Below are positions 44,626 through 56,828 of a DNA stretch of 64,000 nt, piece by piece. The position numbers and the translations under genes were made by a program. The notes under the pieces were generated by a model. It did no database searches, had not been told where the DNA came from, and saw only the letters and a list, made by a program, of their open reading frames with translations. This DNA is from Escallonia rubra (Eukaryota > Streptophyta > Magnoliopsida > Escalloniales > Escalloniaceae): contig JAVXUO010001572.1 of assembly GCA_033065855.1 (NCBI GenBank), forward strand, positions 124,001 to 188,000. Direction: 5' to 3'. The stretch's first letter is position 1, and every line of letters starts with the position of its first letter.

Positions 44626-44926
44626 TGAGCAACATTTGTCGTTTCACTTGATCGAGCAGTCTGTTCGGGCAGTCTGCTCGGCTATTAAATGTACGTCGTT
44701 CTTGGGAACATGAAGATCGTTAACTGAGTTAACCAATGATCGTTATGCTAATGTAAGCAATACCTCTTTCAAACAATAATGAAGATGTTAATATTGGGTA
44801 GATGAAACGATATACTTCAAACTGCAGTTGATTTTTATTACAACGGAAATACTTCATCTCTACTCTCCAACTATGTTCTATGCCACTTTTCCCAAAAAAA
44901 AAACGTCTGGTGACAGACACAAGATT

Positions 44927-47700
44927 CTACTGGTAGTATTGCCTCAAGTTGTCAGCATTCCACGTTCGCGGGATCGCTTCTCCTGAAAGTGTTTCCAGTG
45001 AATAAGCGCCTGGTCTAAGCACCTTCGATATCTTGTAAGGTCCTTCCCAGTTTGGCGACAACTTCCCCACAGCTGCCTTAGGGTTTGAAACTTCCAATTT
45101 TCTGAGGACTAGATCGCCAACTCTAAATATCCTCATTCGAACCTTTCGATTGTAGAATCTGGCAACTCGTTGTTTTGTTAAAATCATCCGATCTAAGGCT
45201 TGGGCTCGCACATCATCTAATAGATCCCGATTCCCTCTGAGATTCCCTTCGTTTTCTGCCTCCGAAAATTACAACACTCGAACCGTGGGGAGGCCCACTT
45301 CTACGGGTAGCAGCGCCTCTGTCCCGAAACACAAGAGAAATGGTGTCTCGCCTGTCACAGAATGGGGTGTTGTGCGGTATGCCCAAAGTACCTTAGGAAG
45401 CTCATCAACCCATGCCCCCTTCGCATCGTTCAGCTTTCTTTTCAACCCTTGAAGGATTGAGCGATTCATGTTCTCTGTCTGTCCATTGGATTGGGGATGA
45501 GCGACCGACGTAAAACGGAGATCAATAGAGAGACCTTCACAAAAGCTTCAAAAGTTTGAATTATTGAATTGCTTTCCATTATCAGTGATCAGGACCTTTG
45601 GAACTCCAAAGCGGCAGACAACATTCTTCCAGAAGAACTCTTCGTATTTCGATGCCGTTATGGTGGCCAATCCTTCGACCTCAGTCCATTTTGTGAAGTA
45701 GTCGATGGCGACTATCACAAACCACCTTTGCCCGGTAGCCATCGGAAAGGGGCCCAAAATATCCATTCCCCACATTGCAAATGAAATTGGGAAAGTCAAG
45801 ATACTAAGGGGTGTCGCCGGCGTGTGCGTGAGCGGGGCAAATTTTTGACATGGGTCACATCTTTTTGTAAACTTGATCGCATCTCTCTGCATCCCTGGCC
45901 AATAATAACCTTGCCGCAAGATTTTGTGCGCCAGGTTTCTTCCACCCAAGTGTTGTCCGCAAATCCCTTCATGAACCTCCTGTAACGCATAGTCTGCCTC
46001 TCTAGGGCTCAGGCACTTTAGGTATGGCAAGCTAAAAGACTTCTTATATAGCATCCCATCTACAAGGGCAAACCGAGCAGCTTTAGCACGTAAATTGCGC
46101 GCTTCGCTTCTCTCTAAAGGTAACACTCCCGAGACGAGGTACTGAATAATTGGGTCCATCCAGCAAGGTTCATGTTCTACTACATCCACCTCCTTTGAGA
46201 GCTGGATACTTCTTTCTTGGAGGAACTCAATGTATACTGCCCGGGAGAACTCCGAAATGTCCTCGGAAGTCAGTCTTGACAGTGAGTCTGCTTGGGCATT
46301 TTGGTCTCGCAATATGTGTCGGATGGCAAAATTTTTGAACTTAGCAGCTTCCGTTTTCACGGCTTGGAGATACTGAGCCATTCTATCATCTTTCGCTCCA
46401 TATTCTCCCAAGATATGATTCACAACTAATTGAGAATCGCTATGGACGTAAAGAGAGTCAACTTTGAGAGAGTGTGTCAACCTTATTCCTGCTAGGAGCG
46501 CTTCGTACTCAGCTTCATTGTTTGATGCCTGGAAATTGAAGCGGAGGGCGTACTCAATCACAAACTTTTCAGGGCTGATAAGTATAAGCCCGGCTCCGCT
46601 ACTTCCTACCTTGGAAGAGCCGTCAACATAAAGGAGCCAAGGATCTGAAACTTCTGAAAGAATCAACTGCGGGGGGTTCTCCGGTATTGTGCACTCAACA
46701 ACAAAATCTGATAAGGCTTGAGCCTTAATTGCTGTACGGGGTTGATACCGAATATCAAACTCGCCCAGTTCCACCGACCAGTTTACCAATCTCCCCGACG
46801 CATCAGGATTTTGGAGAACTTTACCCAATGGTTGATCAGTCAACACAACGATGGTGTGCGACTGGAAATATGGTCTCAATTTCCTCGCCGATATGACAAG
46901 GGCAAGGGCCACCTTGTCTATTCGAGGGTACCTCATTTCCACGTCCTGTAAGACCTTGCTCATGTAATAAACAGGTCTTTGCTTGCCTTCTTCCTCTCGA
47001 ATTAAAACCGTGCTTACCGCTACTTAACTAACCGATAGGTATAAGAACAAGTCTTCACCAGTAACCGGTTTTGTAAGGAGCGGCGGGGACGACAAGTATT
47101 GCTTCAATTCTTCGAAGGACCTCTGGCATTCTTCAGTCCACTCGAAATCTTTCGCCTTCCTGATAGCCTTAAAAAAGAGGAGGCATTTTTCGGCTGACTT
47201 GGACATGAACCTTCCCAAAGCCGCCACTCTTCCTGTAAGCTCCTGAACCTGCTTGATTGTCTTAGGCGACTTCATGGCATGAATAACGCCTATCTTTTCT
47301 GGGTTTGCTTCGATACCTCGTTGAGATACCACGAATCCTAAGAACTTCCCTGATGCTACCCCAAACGCACACTTGAGCGGGTTTAGTTTCATGTTATAAG
47401 CTCTCAGGATGTCGAAGGTTTCCTTGAGGTCTTTCACATGAGTCTCAGCTTCCACACTCTTGACCAGCATGTCATCCACGTATACCTCCATGTTTCTCCC
47501 AATTGAGTCGTGGAAGATCATGTTAACGAGGCGCTGATAAGTTGCCCTCGCATTCTTGAGTCCGAAAGGCATGACTTTATAGCAATATATCCCCGTTCTG
47601 TAATAAAGGAGGTCTTGGGGATATCATCTAAGCACATCTTTATCTGGTTGTACCCAGAATACTTATCCATGAAACTTAACAGCTCATGACCCGAAGTTGC
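44927..47700 (-). pseudogene. Tat-type Gypsy pol: reverse transcriptase, RNase H regions, integrase (broken)
   Basis: In element order (right to left): RT with YSGYNQIKMCLDD near 47650, MPFGLKNARATYQRLVN at 47572 and MEVYVDDMLVKS; the first RNase H region (VLTDQPLGKVL); a second archaeal-type RNase H (LLYVDGSSKVGSSGAGLILI, NNEAEYEALLAGIRL, HSDSQLVVNHI); the integrase zinc finger (HEGICGQHLGGRNL, CDPCQKF) and catalytic core (MDILGPFP, ITDNGKQFNN, later AHPQSNGQTENMNRS); and the C-terminal part ending WNADNLRQYY. There is a frameshift near 47573 and stops near 47023, 45548 and 45240. The two RNase H regions mark the Tat lineage. Confidence 0.88.
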
Positions 47701-48643
47701 ATCAATTTCACTTGTCTTTCAGGAGCGAATGTCCTCTTCTTTTGCTTGACCGGCTTCTTGAGCGGGTCAACATTCAATTTATGGGTGATCACTTCTGGAT
47801 CAATCCCAGGCATATCGGATGCCATCCAAGCGAAGATATCTGAGTAGCCTCTCAATAAGTCCACAAGCTTAAGCTTGAGGTCGTCTGACAGACATGTTCC
47901 CACCCTTACTGTCTTCTCTTGGTTTCCTGAATATAATTTGATATGAATGAGGTCTTCAGCGGGCTTGCCTCTCTCGACTTTGGTCTCATCCCTCAAATCC
48001 TCTATCATGAGGGTTTCTTTGGCTTTGTTTCGGCATGATGCCATGTAGCACTGCCGAGCCACCACCTGGTCTCCCTTCACTTCTCCAACTCCATTCTCCG
48101 TGGGGAATTTCATTTTCATGTGGTATGTTGATACCACCGCCTTTAATTGGTTTAAGGCTGTTCGTCCCAAAATTGCATTATAAGCCGAAGGAACGCGTAC
48201 CACCACGAAGTCTAGCATCAACTTAGCTTGGGTCGGAGGGGCACCCACAGTCACGGGTAATGCAATAATTCCCTCGCAAGCAACAGGATGGTTAGAAAAA
48301 CCGTATAGGGGCGTATCTATCTTCCGTAAGCGGTCGGATGGGATGTTCATTTTTTGAAATGCTTCATAGAAAAGTACTTTCGCCGAGCTTCCATTGTCTA
48401 CGAGGATTCTCTTCATGTCGAAGTTTCCTACCCGAAGTGTAACAACTAGGGGGTCATTATGAGGTGTTCTAGTGTCTCCCACATCGTCATCAGATAAGGA
48501 TATTGTTGGGGCCAGTTCCATCTTCTGCTTCTTAATCGACGGCCCCGTAGTTGTGAGGACTTCTCTTGCGTAAGCTTTTCGTCCTTGTCCGGAAGAGCCT
48601 TCTGCGGCGATTCCTCCCGAGATAGTATTGATGACACCCGCAT
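47676..48643 (-). pseudogene. Gypsy aspartic protease region (broken)
   Basis: The protein has the retropepsin active site ILVDNGSSAKVLFYEAF and YNAILGRTALNQLKA, and runs into the RT start (PVKQKKRTFAPERQVKLMQL), where the frame ends. A frameshift separates the N-terminal piece (48446-48643) from the main frame. It processes the Gag-Pol polyprotein in active relatives. Confidence 0.85.
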
Positions 48644-48740
48644 TTTCTTGTGCTTCTTCTCTTCCTGCTAAAGGAGTGGCTTCCCTCTTTTCATTTCTTC
48701 AATTGACATACCCTCGCAAGTGTCCGCGTTTGATAAGAGC

Positions 48741-50335
48741 CTATATTGCACGCTTGAGCGATTCACATTTGTCGGTAGTATGGCCATGATCGTTGTGATA
48801 ACGGCACCACAAATTCCTATCTCTCTGACTGGGCACTGATCTCATCATATCTGGTCTTTCCAGTATCTCTTTATCCTTTATCTCATGGAGAATCTGCGAT
48901 GGTCTAGATGTCAATGGGGTCAGATTCTTCATGTCGAACATCTCTTTGGGGCGCCTTTCGTCCCTTCTTGAACGCTTAGAACTTCGTCCACCTCTTGGAC
49001 TATCTTCTCGAGCTCTCTTTTCTTGCTCTTGCCCATTGTCCCCCCGGTGTCCTTTGTGGGTTTCTAAGTACTCTTCGGCCTGGATGTACTTGTTGGCTTT
49101 ATCCAACAAGGCGCTCATGTTTCCAGGGGGCTCTTATTTACCGCAAATGCAAACTTGGTTGTAGGACGAAGCCCGTGCATAAAAGATGTGTACTTTACTG
49201 ACTCATCCAGGCTATCTATTTCTAATGTCGCCGCATTAAAGCGTCCCAAATACTGCGACAAGGATTCGTTCCTTTCCTGGACCACGTTGAGGAGACTTGT
49301 TGAATTCTTCCTCCGAGTTCGGCTGCTCATAAAATGTTTCTGAAACAAGTCAGCCAGCTGGGCGAAGGAATGGATGGTCCTGGGTCGTAGAGACTTAAAC
49401 CACGCATACGCCGCCTTCCTCAAAGTGGTTGGGAATGCCCGGCACATGACGGCATCTGAGACCTGGAGGAGCAGCATATATTGTTTGAAACTGGTAAACG
49501 TGCTCTCTGGGGTCTCCGCTCCCATCATATAAATCGCATTGCGGCATCCGAAAATTAGGAGGAAGTTTCGCCTTCTCAATTGTTTTGGATATAGGGTATC
49601 ATGAGTCCTCCCTTGGGGGAGTGAATGCCTTTGGACAAGGCCCAGAGATAGTTTTGCGAGAAGTTCGCCCTTGGGGACGCACTTTTCGTGTGGAGCCATG
49701 AATTCGTCCTTGGGGACAATGCCTTTGGTTCGCGCAACGTCGACCTCGAATTTCGCCGCCTACAACAGGAAGCGAATTCGTGCTGTTCTCCACTGACATC
49801 CCGTGCCAGTAACATGATCCACTTCTGGTGACATGTTTTTCGGTTTCTTGTTCTGGCTGATAGCTGGGATCAGTCTCTGATTTATGCTTTCGACTATAGC
49901 TGGACCTTGAGGTCAGTCTAAGACGAAGGTCGCTGGGATCTAGATGCGTCTGGTTAGTAGAAATCATCGGGGCCACCTCTTCAAGCTTTTTCTGTAAGGT
50001 AGTTACCACACCCTTAAGTTCGTGGACTTCTCTGGTCAGATCCGCATTTGGAGTGTCAAACAGTTTTTTGGTCAGGCGATGGCGCAAGTCTCCCCTCTTT
50101 AAAAGAGGGGTCGGGGAACGAGTTCCCTGGGAGCTGTCAGTCGTCTTCGGGGTGACTGAAGTTACATTAATCCAGTCGTTACTAGAATGTTGTTGGGATG
50201 GTGTTGGTTGCCGACTTCTTCGGCGGGAGCCGCTTGATTTCGCTCGTCGACTTTGGACGGAGCGACTGGCTGGGGGAGTGTCTGAAGGTGATTGCCTAGC
50301 AATGTTCCTTGTCTGTCCCACGGATGGCGCCAAAA
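48741..50335 (-). pseudogene. Gypsy gag (capsid and zinc knuckle), frameshifted
   Basis: The N-terminal part (about 49900-50335) is basic, Ser/Pro-rich and ends in a coiled coil (TREVHELKGVVTTLQKKLEE). The capsid part (49115-49699) has the Retrotrans_gag pattern AAYAWFKSLRPRTIHSFAQL and SLSQYLGRFNA. The C-terminal part (48741-49118) is Arg/Glu-rich and ends in a zinc-knuckle-like CRYHNDHGHTTDKCESLKRA. The three parts are in different frames with two breaks, so no full Gag is made. Confidence 0.85.
50316..50335 (-). other. Gypsy primer-binding site
   Basis: Immediately inside the 5' LTR (element polarity) the minus strand reads TTTTGGCGCCATCCGTGGG. TTTGGCGCC-type sequences are common primer sites in plant Gypsy elements. 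I do not assign the tRNA. Confidence 0.6.
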
Positions 50336-50757
50336 TGTTACTACTTAAATCTTGATGGGGACCACAGCTAGGAAATGAGCCTGCAAAATAGAAACACAGA
50401 GTGACCACCGGGAATGTTCCGGTGGAGGCGGCTCCGATGCTAAAGTCAGAACGACGCTACTAGGGTAGGATTCTGAATAACTGAAAATGCACTGAGTGCT
50501 AGTGTGTGAACTTGTATGTGTACCTGAGGATCTGCCCAATATATAGGTCATTTCTAGACTCCTTTTTTCTTTAGAACTCTTTTCTGACTGATCCTCTTGT
50601 AGAAGAGTCATGTTAGGACTCTTCCTTTAGCACTTGAATCCTTAACGACTTCTATCACCTCTCTTAGGTTCTATCCCGATACAGATTCGTTAGTCCACTC
50701 AGAGTCAAACATGCCACGTGTCATTAGTCGGTTGGGTGGATATATTTAGCCATATCA
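50336..50757 (-). repeat. Gypsy LTR (5' LTR in element polarity)
   Basis: Paired with 40421-40842, same length, about 15 mismatches by eye. It drives the minus-strand genes in active relatives. Confidence 0.9.
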
Positions 50758-50814
50758 CTACATTATACATATTATGTGACATACAAGAAATATATCTTCT
50801 CTTCTGATATTTGT

Positions 50815-51060
50815 CTTTGTTCAAGATTTTGCTTATTGACCAGGAAGACTTGTCCCGTCAACTTTCCAAGTCTTCCCTTGGTGGGAAGCTCTCTCTTTCA
50901 CATATCCCGCCAGTTCAACATATTAGTTTCCCAGATCAATCCAAGGTGGGTCATGCACCAGGACCAGTACTAGTCTAAGTCTTATATACGCTGTTACTAT
51001 TGCATTCGCTATCAAGTCATATTTCTACTGTCTTGAATTTTTTTAACTATTTACTTCTCT
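50815..51060 (-). other. Distal part of the RLP-2 5' flank, displaced by retrotransposons
   Basis: It continues the sequence that stops at 38698 and matches 52590-52870 and 21000-21127/23501-23617 (GACTTGTCCCGTCAACTTTC, CACCAGGACCAGTACTAGTC). Before the insertions it lay ~220 bp upstream of the RLP-2 start. Confidence 0.75.
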
Positions 51061-52880
51061 GCGACTCGTCACATTGTTGAAATATTTCATTCACACGTGT
51101 TCCCATTTCTAGTTTCCTCAAAAAAATTTGAACTTTCGAGTCATTAAAAAAATAATAATAGCATAACGAAGTCTGGCTTATACGTATATTTTAGGCATAA
51201 AAAGTCTAGATATCTAGAAATTTGGTTCTGTTCATTGCCAGGGAAATTTCTTACGCTGCAGTGCCAGATGGTATAAGTCATTTCCAGAGAGCTCTGCTCA
51301 AGATTTCTTCCAGGCAAGTATTTAAAGTTTGCACAAATATGGACAAGAAATAGCGCAACGAACATAGAGCCAAACGAAAACAAGGATTAGTCATGACACC
51401 AGTAAAGCACAAAGTCGACACTAGAACTTCAGTCTTCGCTGGATACGAACTTTTGAATGCATTTGCAGAGTCTAAGCGACATTCATATGCAGAACTAGAT
51501 GGTGACTACATCGACGAAGAGAATGAAAATGTCAAGCGGAGATGGATGTGTATGTGAAGCCATTGTGGTCGATCTACTGAGTTTGGGAGCTTCGTCGTAG
51601 ATGCCAAGACCGGAGAAAACACAAATAGTTTTAACTACTCACTTTCTCTCCCCTTTTTTCTTCGCGTGTCTATAATCTCTTCACAATGTTTACCGTAAAT
51701 TGGTTAAAAAAAAAGTTAGAAGAGAAGTTTAAAAAAGGTGAGAAGGCGGAAGAAAAAATCTAAAGCATCCTCCATCTTTTTTCTCTTTTCTTTCTTCTAC
51801 AAGTACACATAATTTCATGTATTATTCTGGAGTGTGCGGATTCGAGGGGGACTTTGTGTAAATTTGAGAGAAACTTGTATTGCACGTTGTTGATATAATA
51901 GATTTGGTTCGGAGTTTGGCCCGTGGTTTTTCCCTTCTCATTGGAGGGTTTTCACGTTAAATATTTGTGTTTTGTGGTTACTTGTTGTTATTTGAGATTG
52001 TATCATATTATTATCTGGATTTGGCTTGTTTTGCATAATATATTATTATTATTGTTGATACTTAATTCACTGTGACAACTGAGTTGGGGCAACAGGCAAA
52101 TGATTCCTTGTTGGCTAAAGTTGTTTATCTTGGTAATGTTGGCATCGCAAAATGCTCTTTCCTAATACATGCATAATTTGATATCACTTCGCTAGTACTG
52201 GCAAGCAAAAAGAGAAATTTTTTCAAGGTGTAACTTTTTTGTTGTGTTGGCTGGGCATTGGTTTCCTTAAGGTTTCCTTTTGAGTTTACGTTATAACAAT
52301 ATTAGAATGAACAAGTAGATGTTGCGAGCACAAAATAAGGAGAAGGAAGAGATCAAGCAGCATTGACGTCCTCATGTTTCCTAATCAAAACATTTCAAAG
52401 TACACGACTGTCTTAACTCGATGATAGACCACTTCAATTTTAAGCATTAATCTGTAAAAGACAAACTTTATTGCAACCTCCATAGGAAGGAAGAAGAAAA
52501 TTCAACACAAAAACTTGGCCACACAAAATGTCCTTACCTGCAATCAATTGACTGACAAGTAAATGATCAGGAAGTCCTCCCCCCTATAATTTATCAAGTC
52601 TTTTTGTCTCTGAACAAGACTTCGGTTTGTTGACCACGAAGACTTGTTCCGTCAACTTTCCAAGTCTTCCCTTAGTAGGAAGCTTTCTTTTTCACACACC
52701 CCACCAGCCCAACATATTACTTTCCCTGAATAATCCAAGGTGGGTCGTGCACCAGGACCAGTACTATTCTAGGTTTTCTATATGCTGTTACTATCAGACG
52801 CGCAATCAAGTCATATTTCTATTGCATTGAGTTTTAATTATTTGCTTTCTCCGCGACGCTTCACATTGTTGAAGTCTTTA
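51061..52880 (-). other. Ghost RLP unit y: 3' flank joined to 5' flank without a gene body
   Basis: 51080-51790 matches the 3' flanks of RLP-2 and RLP-3 (GCCAGGGAAATTTCTTA, GAGAGCTCTGCTCAAGATTT, AAATAGCGCAACGAACAT). 52090-52880 matches the 5' flank of RLP-2 and ghost x. The receptor body expected between them is missing; 51841-52080 instead holds what looks like a Copia LTR remnant (TTTGGCCCGTGG...TTTTCCC...GGAGGGTTTTCACGT). Confidence 0.7.
52289..52375 (-). pseudogene. Remnant of an RLP signal-peptide coding region (ghost y)
   Basis: From an intact ATG at 52375 the minus strand reads MRTSMLLDLFLLLILCSQHL, then LVHSN and a stop soon after. It aligns with the RLP-2 leader MRGLSMLLTLFLLFILHLQH with one codon missing. 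Homology to RLP ends after about 26 codons, and the following ~200 bp (52090-52290) is shared with ghost x instead. It is a decapitated leader of a lost receptor gene. Confidence 0.75.
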
Positions 52881-54389
52881 ATTCACAGGTGCCCTGCTGT
52901 GCTAATCAAATTAGGTTTCCTCAAAAAAAAAATGTATGAACTCTTCGATTCATTTTAGAAAACAAAACATACCGAAATCTTCCTTATATATCTTGAGCAT
53001 AAGAAATCTAGAAATTTGGTTCTGATCATTGCCAGGGAAAATTTTTATGTTGCAGTGCTAGATGGTACAACCCAGTTCCAGAGAGCTCTGCTCAAGATTT
53101 CTTCCGGGCAAGTGTTGGAAGTTTGCATGGAAATGGACAAGAAATAGCGCAACGAACATGGAGCCAAAGGAAAACAAGGATTAGTCATGACACTAAAAAA
53201 TCAATACTGTCAAGCGGAGATGGATGTGTATGTGAAGCCACTGTGGTCGATATACCAAGTATTGGAGCTTCGTTGTAGATAACAAGACCCCGAGAAAACA
53301 TCGCTTCACTATGTTCTTTGTAAGTTGGAAGAAGAAACGGTTACAAGAGAAGTCTAAAAAAAAGTTGAGAAGGCAGAGGGAAAAAAAATAAAAATAAACT
53401 AAAGACTTTATTTTTCTTAAACATCCTCCATCTTCTTTTTTTCTCTCTTCTTTATTCTACCGTTACAGTAATTTCATGTATATTATTTTGGACTGTGCGG
53501 ATGCTCCAATGTTCGAAAGGAATTTTTACCGGATCAAAGCTCCTTCAGTGTTGGTTGAATTTGTGGGGTGGGACGCCATTAACCAGGTGCATGACGTATC
53601 TTCTTCAAGGAAAGCGCATTTTTATGTGACTCAACCGAATTTTAGACTCTTCTAAAAATTTTGTTTGATTAATATTCACTATTGAATTGAATTAGTTTAT
53701 TGTTGATTGTGATTTGGGATTATTAATTTGATAAAACTTTATTATCATATCTTGGAAACAACATGCCTCATTACGTATGCAATTTCTGCTCTTTTGCTTT
53801 CTTGCCCACAACTATTTCTTCCTAGAAGCAAAAAAGAAAAATTAGGCATGAAATTTTTTTTGTTTCATTACAAAAAGAGAGCCCCCTTATGTTGAATTTT
53901 TTTTTTTTCAACTTCCAATTATACCTCTCCATTCATTTATTGAAATAATTTTGTTTCATTCCTTAAAAACTTGGTAATGGTCATTTAAGTAACTTACAAA
54001 TTAACTTAGAATCTAATTTTTTTTTCCCTACATTTTAGCCCATTTACCCACCCCACTGCCCACCTCTATCTCTCTTCTCACCCTGTCCATTTGTAACTAC
54101 TCACATACTTATCATCCTCTCTCACAATCATTTCTACTTTAATTTTAAAAAATAACTTCAGATCTCTTTTATTTTTTTACAAAATAACGTCATTACTTTT
54201 TCGCAAATTTATTTCGATCTTTTTGTTGCATACGCGATGCGTGTGCTCCATATATACGAGAAAAATATATTATCCACGTGACATTCATATGAAGTGCAAC
54301 TTACTAATCCAAAGATCTAATACAATAAAACAATATCGTGAAAAGCAATTGCATAACGCAACCAGATCCTAATTTGCTTTTCGAAAGCG
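52880..54389. other. 3' flank of RLP-3
   Basis: Matches 33713-35435 over most of its length but lacks the organellar rRNA insertion. No gene in it; poly(A/T) tracts are frequent. Confidence 0.75.
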
Positions 54390-56828
54390 TCAATGAGCTC
54401 TGATCTCCCGTCTGTTTGCCTTCCTGCGTGTTTCTCCTCCTACTAATCCTGTAAACAATTTTGGTTTTCCGATTAAGAACATGAGATATCCCATAAGTAA
54501 GACTAACACCATTCCACAACCATAACCCATCAACACAACTTGCCAAGTAAATCCACTCCAGAAATCTGAATCGTCTTCTTGCTGCAATGGCGGTTGTTTT
54601 TGTGTCTCATTGTCTCCACAACTTAATGAGATCGGAAATCCACACAGTGCAGAGTTCGCAGTGTATGAATCATTTCGAAATGTATTGAACTGACTCCCAT
54701 GAGGTATACGTCCAACTAGATGATTTTGCGAGAGGTTTAGGACCTCAAGAAATGTAAGTTTGGTGAGTTCTTCAGGTATCTCTCCAGTAAGTTGGTTGGA
54801 AGAAAGGTCTAATGATTCAAGCTCTGATATAGCTCCCAGCGATGAGGGGATATGGCCTGCAAGACTGTTGTGAGATAAGTTAAGCACTAGGAGGGAGTTG
54901 AGATCTCCAATGACATCAGGAATATCTCCTTCGAACTTGTTGCTTGATAGATCAACTGTTGCGAAGACAGTAAGAATTCTAACAAGTTCAAACTCCATCC
55001 CTTTCATCACCACGGTTATAGAATCATGACAGGATTTTTCCGGTTCCCCCATATACTTCAGTCTCGTTCTATTCTCATTTGCATTCATCATTCCTCGGAA
55101 GCTTTTGAGGTATTTTGCTGGCAGAAGGCCAGTAAACTCATTGTAGGAGAGGTCAAGGATTCGCATCTTAGGGAAGGAAAATTATGTATTGGAAATGCTT
55201 CTTAATGGACCATGGAGTTTATTGGACTTGAGGACAAGAACCTGCAGCTCTGGAAGAGTTTCTAACCAATGAGGAAATGTACCATTGAGCTTGTTGTTTC
55301 CAAAGTTGAGAACTTCCAAACGGGTGCAATTGGCCAGGGATCGTGGAACGCTTCCTTCCGATTGGTTTCCATTCAGATTGAAACTTCTCAATAAATTGCC
55401 CTTTCTGGCAAACGATGTTGGGATGGTACCATGGAAATCATTGCCCTGCAAATCTAGCACTGATAGCTGATTGCTGAGGGTATACAAACATTTTGGAACT
55501 AAACCACTCAAGCTGTTATGGGACAGATCAAGAATTGATAAGGAACTCAAATTCCAAATTGACAGAGGGATCTTTCCGGTCATTTTGTTGTGTGAGATAA
55601 AGAAAAGAAATGTGGTGGGTGGTGGAACTGGAATTGGTCCTTGAAGTAAATTGGACCGAAGATCAAGATAACTAAGTTTCACCAAAGGAAGTAGGTTGAA
55701 ACCGGTGAGAAAATTGTGAGAAACATTTAAGGAAAAAACTACTTCCAATTTTGACAATGCCCAAGTCGGAAAATGGCCTTCAATTTTGTTTTGGAAAAGA
55801 TCTAGTTGCCTCAAATGCCTTGTGGTTTGCAAGAAATCCAACCCCGTTATCCCACAAGAAGACAGCAACACAGTTTCAACAGAAGAAGGCAATGTAGCAT
55901 TACTCCCTTTGTTGATCAAGAATAGACCGTTGTCTGAGAGATCAAGAGTACTGAGTTTTTTGAGTCTTGAAAACATGCCTAGGCTCAGATTGACACTCAA
56001 ATTGTTTGAAGAAAGATAGAGTTCAGCGAGGTTCACAAGCCCTGATATTGATTGTGGTATTGGGCCAATTAGCTGATTGTCCCTGAAATCGATCAACTTC
56101 AGACCATCATATTGGAACTCGTGAATGAAACCTCTTAGCTGATTAGATCCGGCAGCTATGTACTCCAGTGACGAAAGAGTAAATAACCAAGATGGTATTG
56201 TCCCATTAAACGAGTTATGTGATAACTCGAGCAGGTTCAGGTTTTGGAACCCATTGATGTTGGAAGGCATTGTACCTGTCAATGAGTTATAGCTCAAGTA
56301 TAAATCTTCAAGTAGTGTTAGGTTGGTAACCGAGGATGGGAACTGGCCACTGAAACTGTTATCACGGAGTGATAAGTACCTCAGTTTTTTTAGGTTGCCA
56401 AACCAATCAGGAATTTGGCCTTCAAAATAGTTGAATGAAATATCAAAGAAAGTAATTTGCCTAAGGTTTGCGAGAGTCAATGGTACGCGTCCACTAAAAT
56501 TGTCGAAGGAAAGAGCCAAAAAAGTAATGTGGGTGAGATTACCGAGTGATTCAGGAATCGGTCCTGAGAATTTGCATTCAGACAAGTCCAAATAGCTCAA
56601 TGACTTCAAATGGCTGATTGAATCAGGTAGTTCACCAGAGAAACTCGTTGCAGGTACAGACAACACCTCCAGACTGTTATTACTGTTCCAATTTAGCTTT
56701 GGAAATTTACCGGTTACATTAGTGTCGGCCAACAATTTAAGTTTTTGCAATTTGGGGAGGTGGAAAATGCCATCTGGTAGTTTTCCATGCAACCTAGTTA
56801 AGGAAAGGTCGAGATACGTTAAAGAGGA
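54390..56828 (-). pseudogene. RLP-3: N-terminally truncated RLP with a premature stop
   Basis: Homologous to RLP-4 from about residue 250 to the C-terminus: LRRs (HGKLPDGIFHLPKLQKL onward), island DSITVVMKGMEFELVRILTV, last LRRs, CGFPISLSCGDNE, membrane helix and a shortened basic tail. At 55182-55184 the Glu codon of the RLP-4 motif SNTEFSF is TAA; the frame then continues unchanged to 54390, so this is a single nonsense change. Upstream, homology ends abruptly at about 56828, where an unrelated repeat begins, so signal peptide, LRRNT and the first LRRs are missing. It cannot make a membrane receptor. Confidence 0.9.

Larger units (their letters stand above)
40421..50757 (-). mobile_element. 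Ty3/Gypsy LTR retrotransposon, Tat-type, 10.3 kb
   Basis: 422-bp LTRs at 40421-40842 and 50336-50757 begin and end TG...CA and differ by about 15 positions by eye. The 5-bp duplication CTACA (40416-40420 and 50758-50762) marks insertion in the Copia LTR. Coding polarity is minus: gag, protease, RT, two RNase H regions and integrase run from 50.3 kb down to 44.9 kb. The extra RNase H and an antisense ORF between integrase and the 3' LTR are hallmarks of the Tat lineage. All genes are broken by stops or frameshifts, so the copy needs help to move. Confidence 0.9.
38699..50809 (+). mobile_element. Internally deleted Copia retrotransposon, its 3' LTR split by a Gypsy element
   Basis: The left LTR starts TGTTAAGATTATTTG at 38699 and runs to about 38860; the right LTR starts at 40317 and is interrupted at 40420, resuming at 50758/50763 and ending at 50809. 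The 5-bp duplication TTTGT flanks the whole (38694-38698 and 50810-50814). A polypurine tract (GAGGAGGGGGGTGG, about 40303-40316) precedes the right LTR. The left LTR joins directly to reverse-transcriptase codons, so the primer site, gag, protease and integrase are gone and the LTR tail is clipped. It lies within the ancestral 5' flank of RLP-2. Confidence 0.85.
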
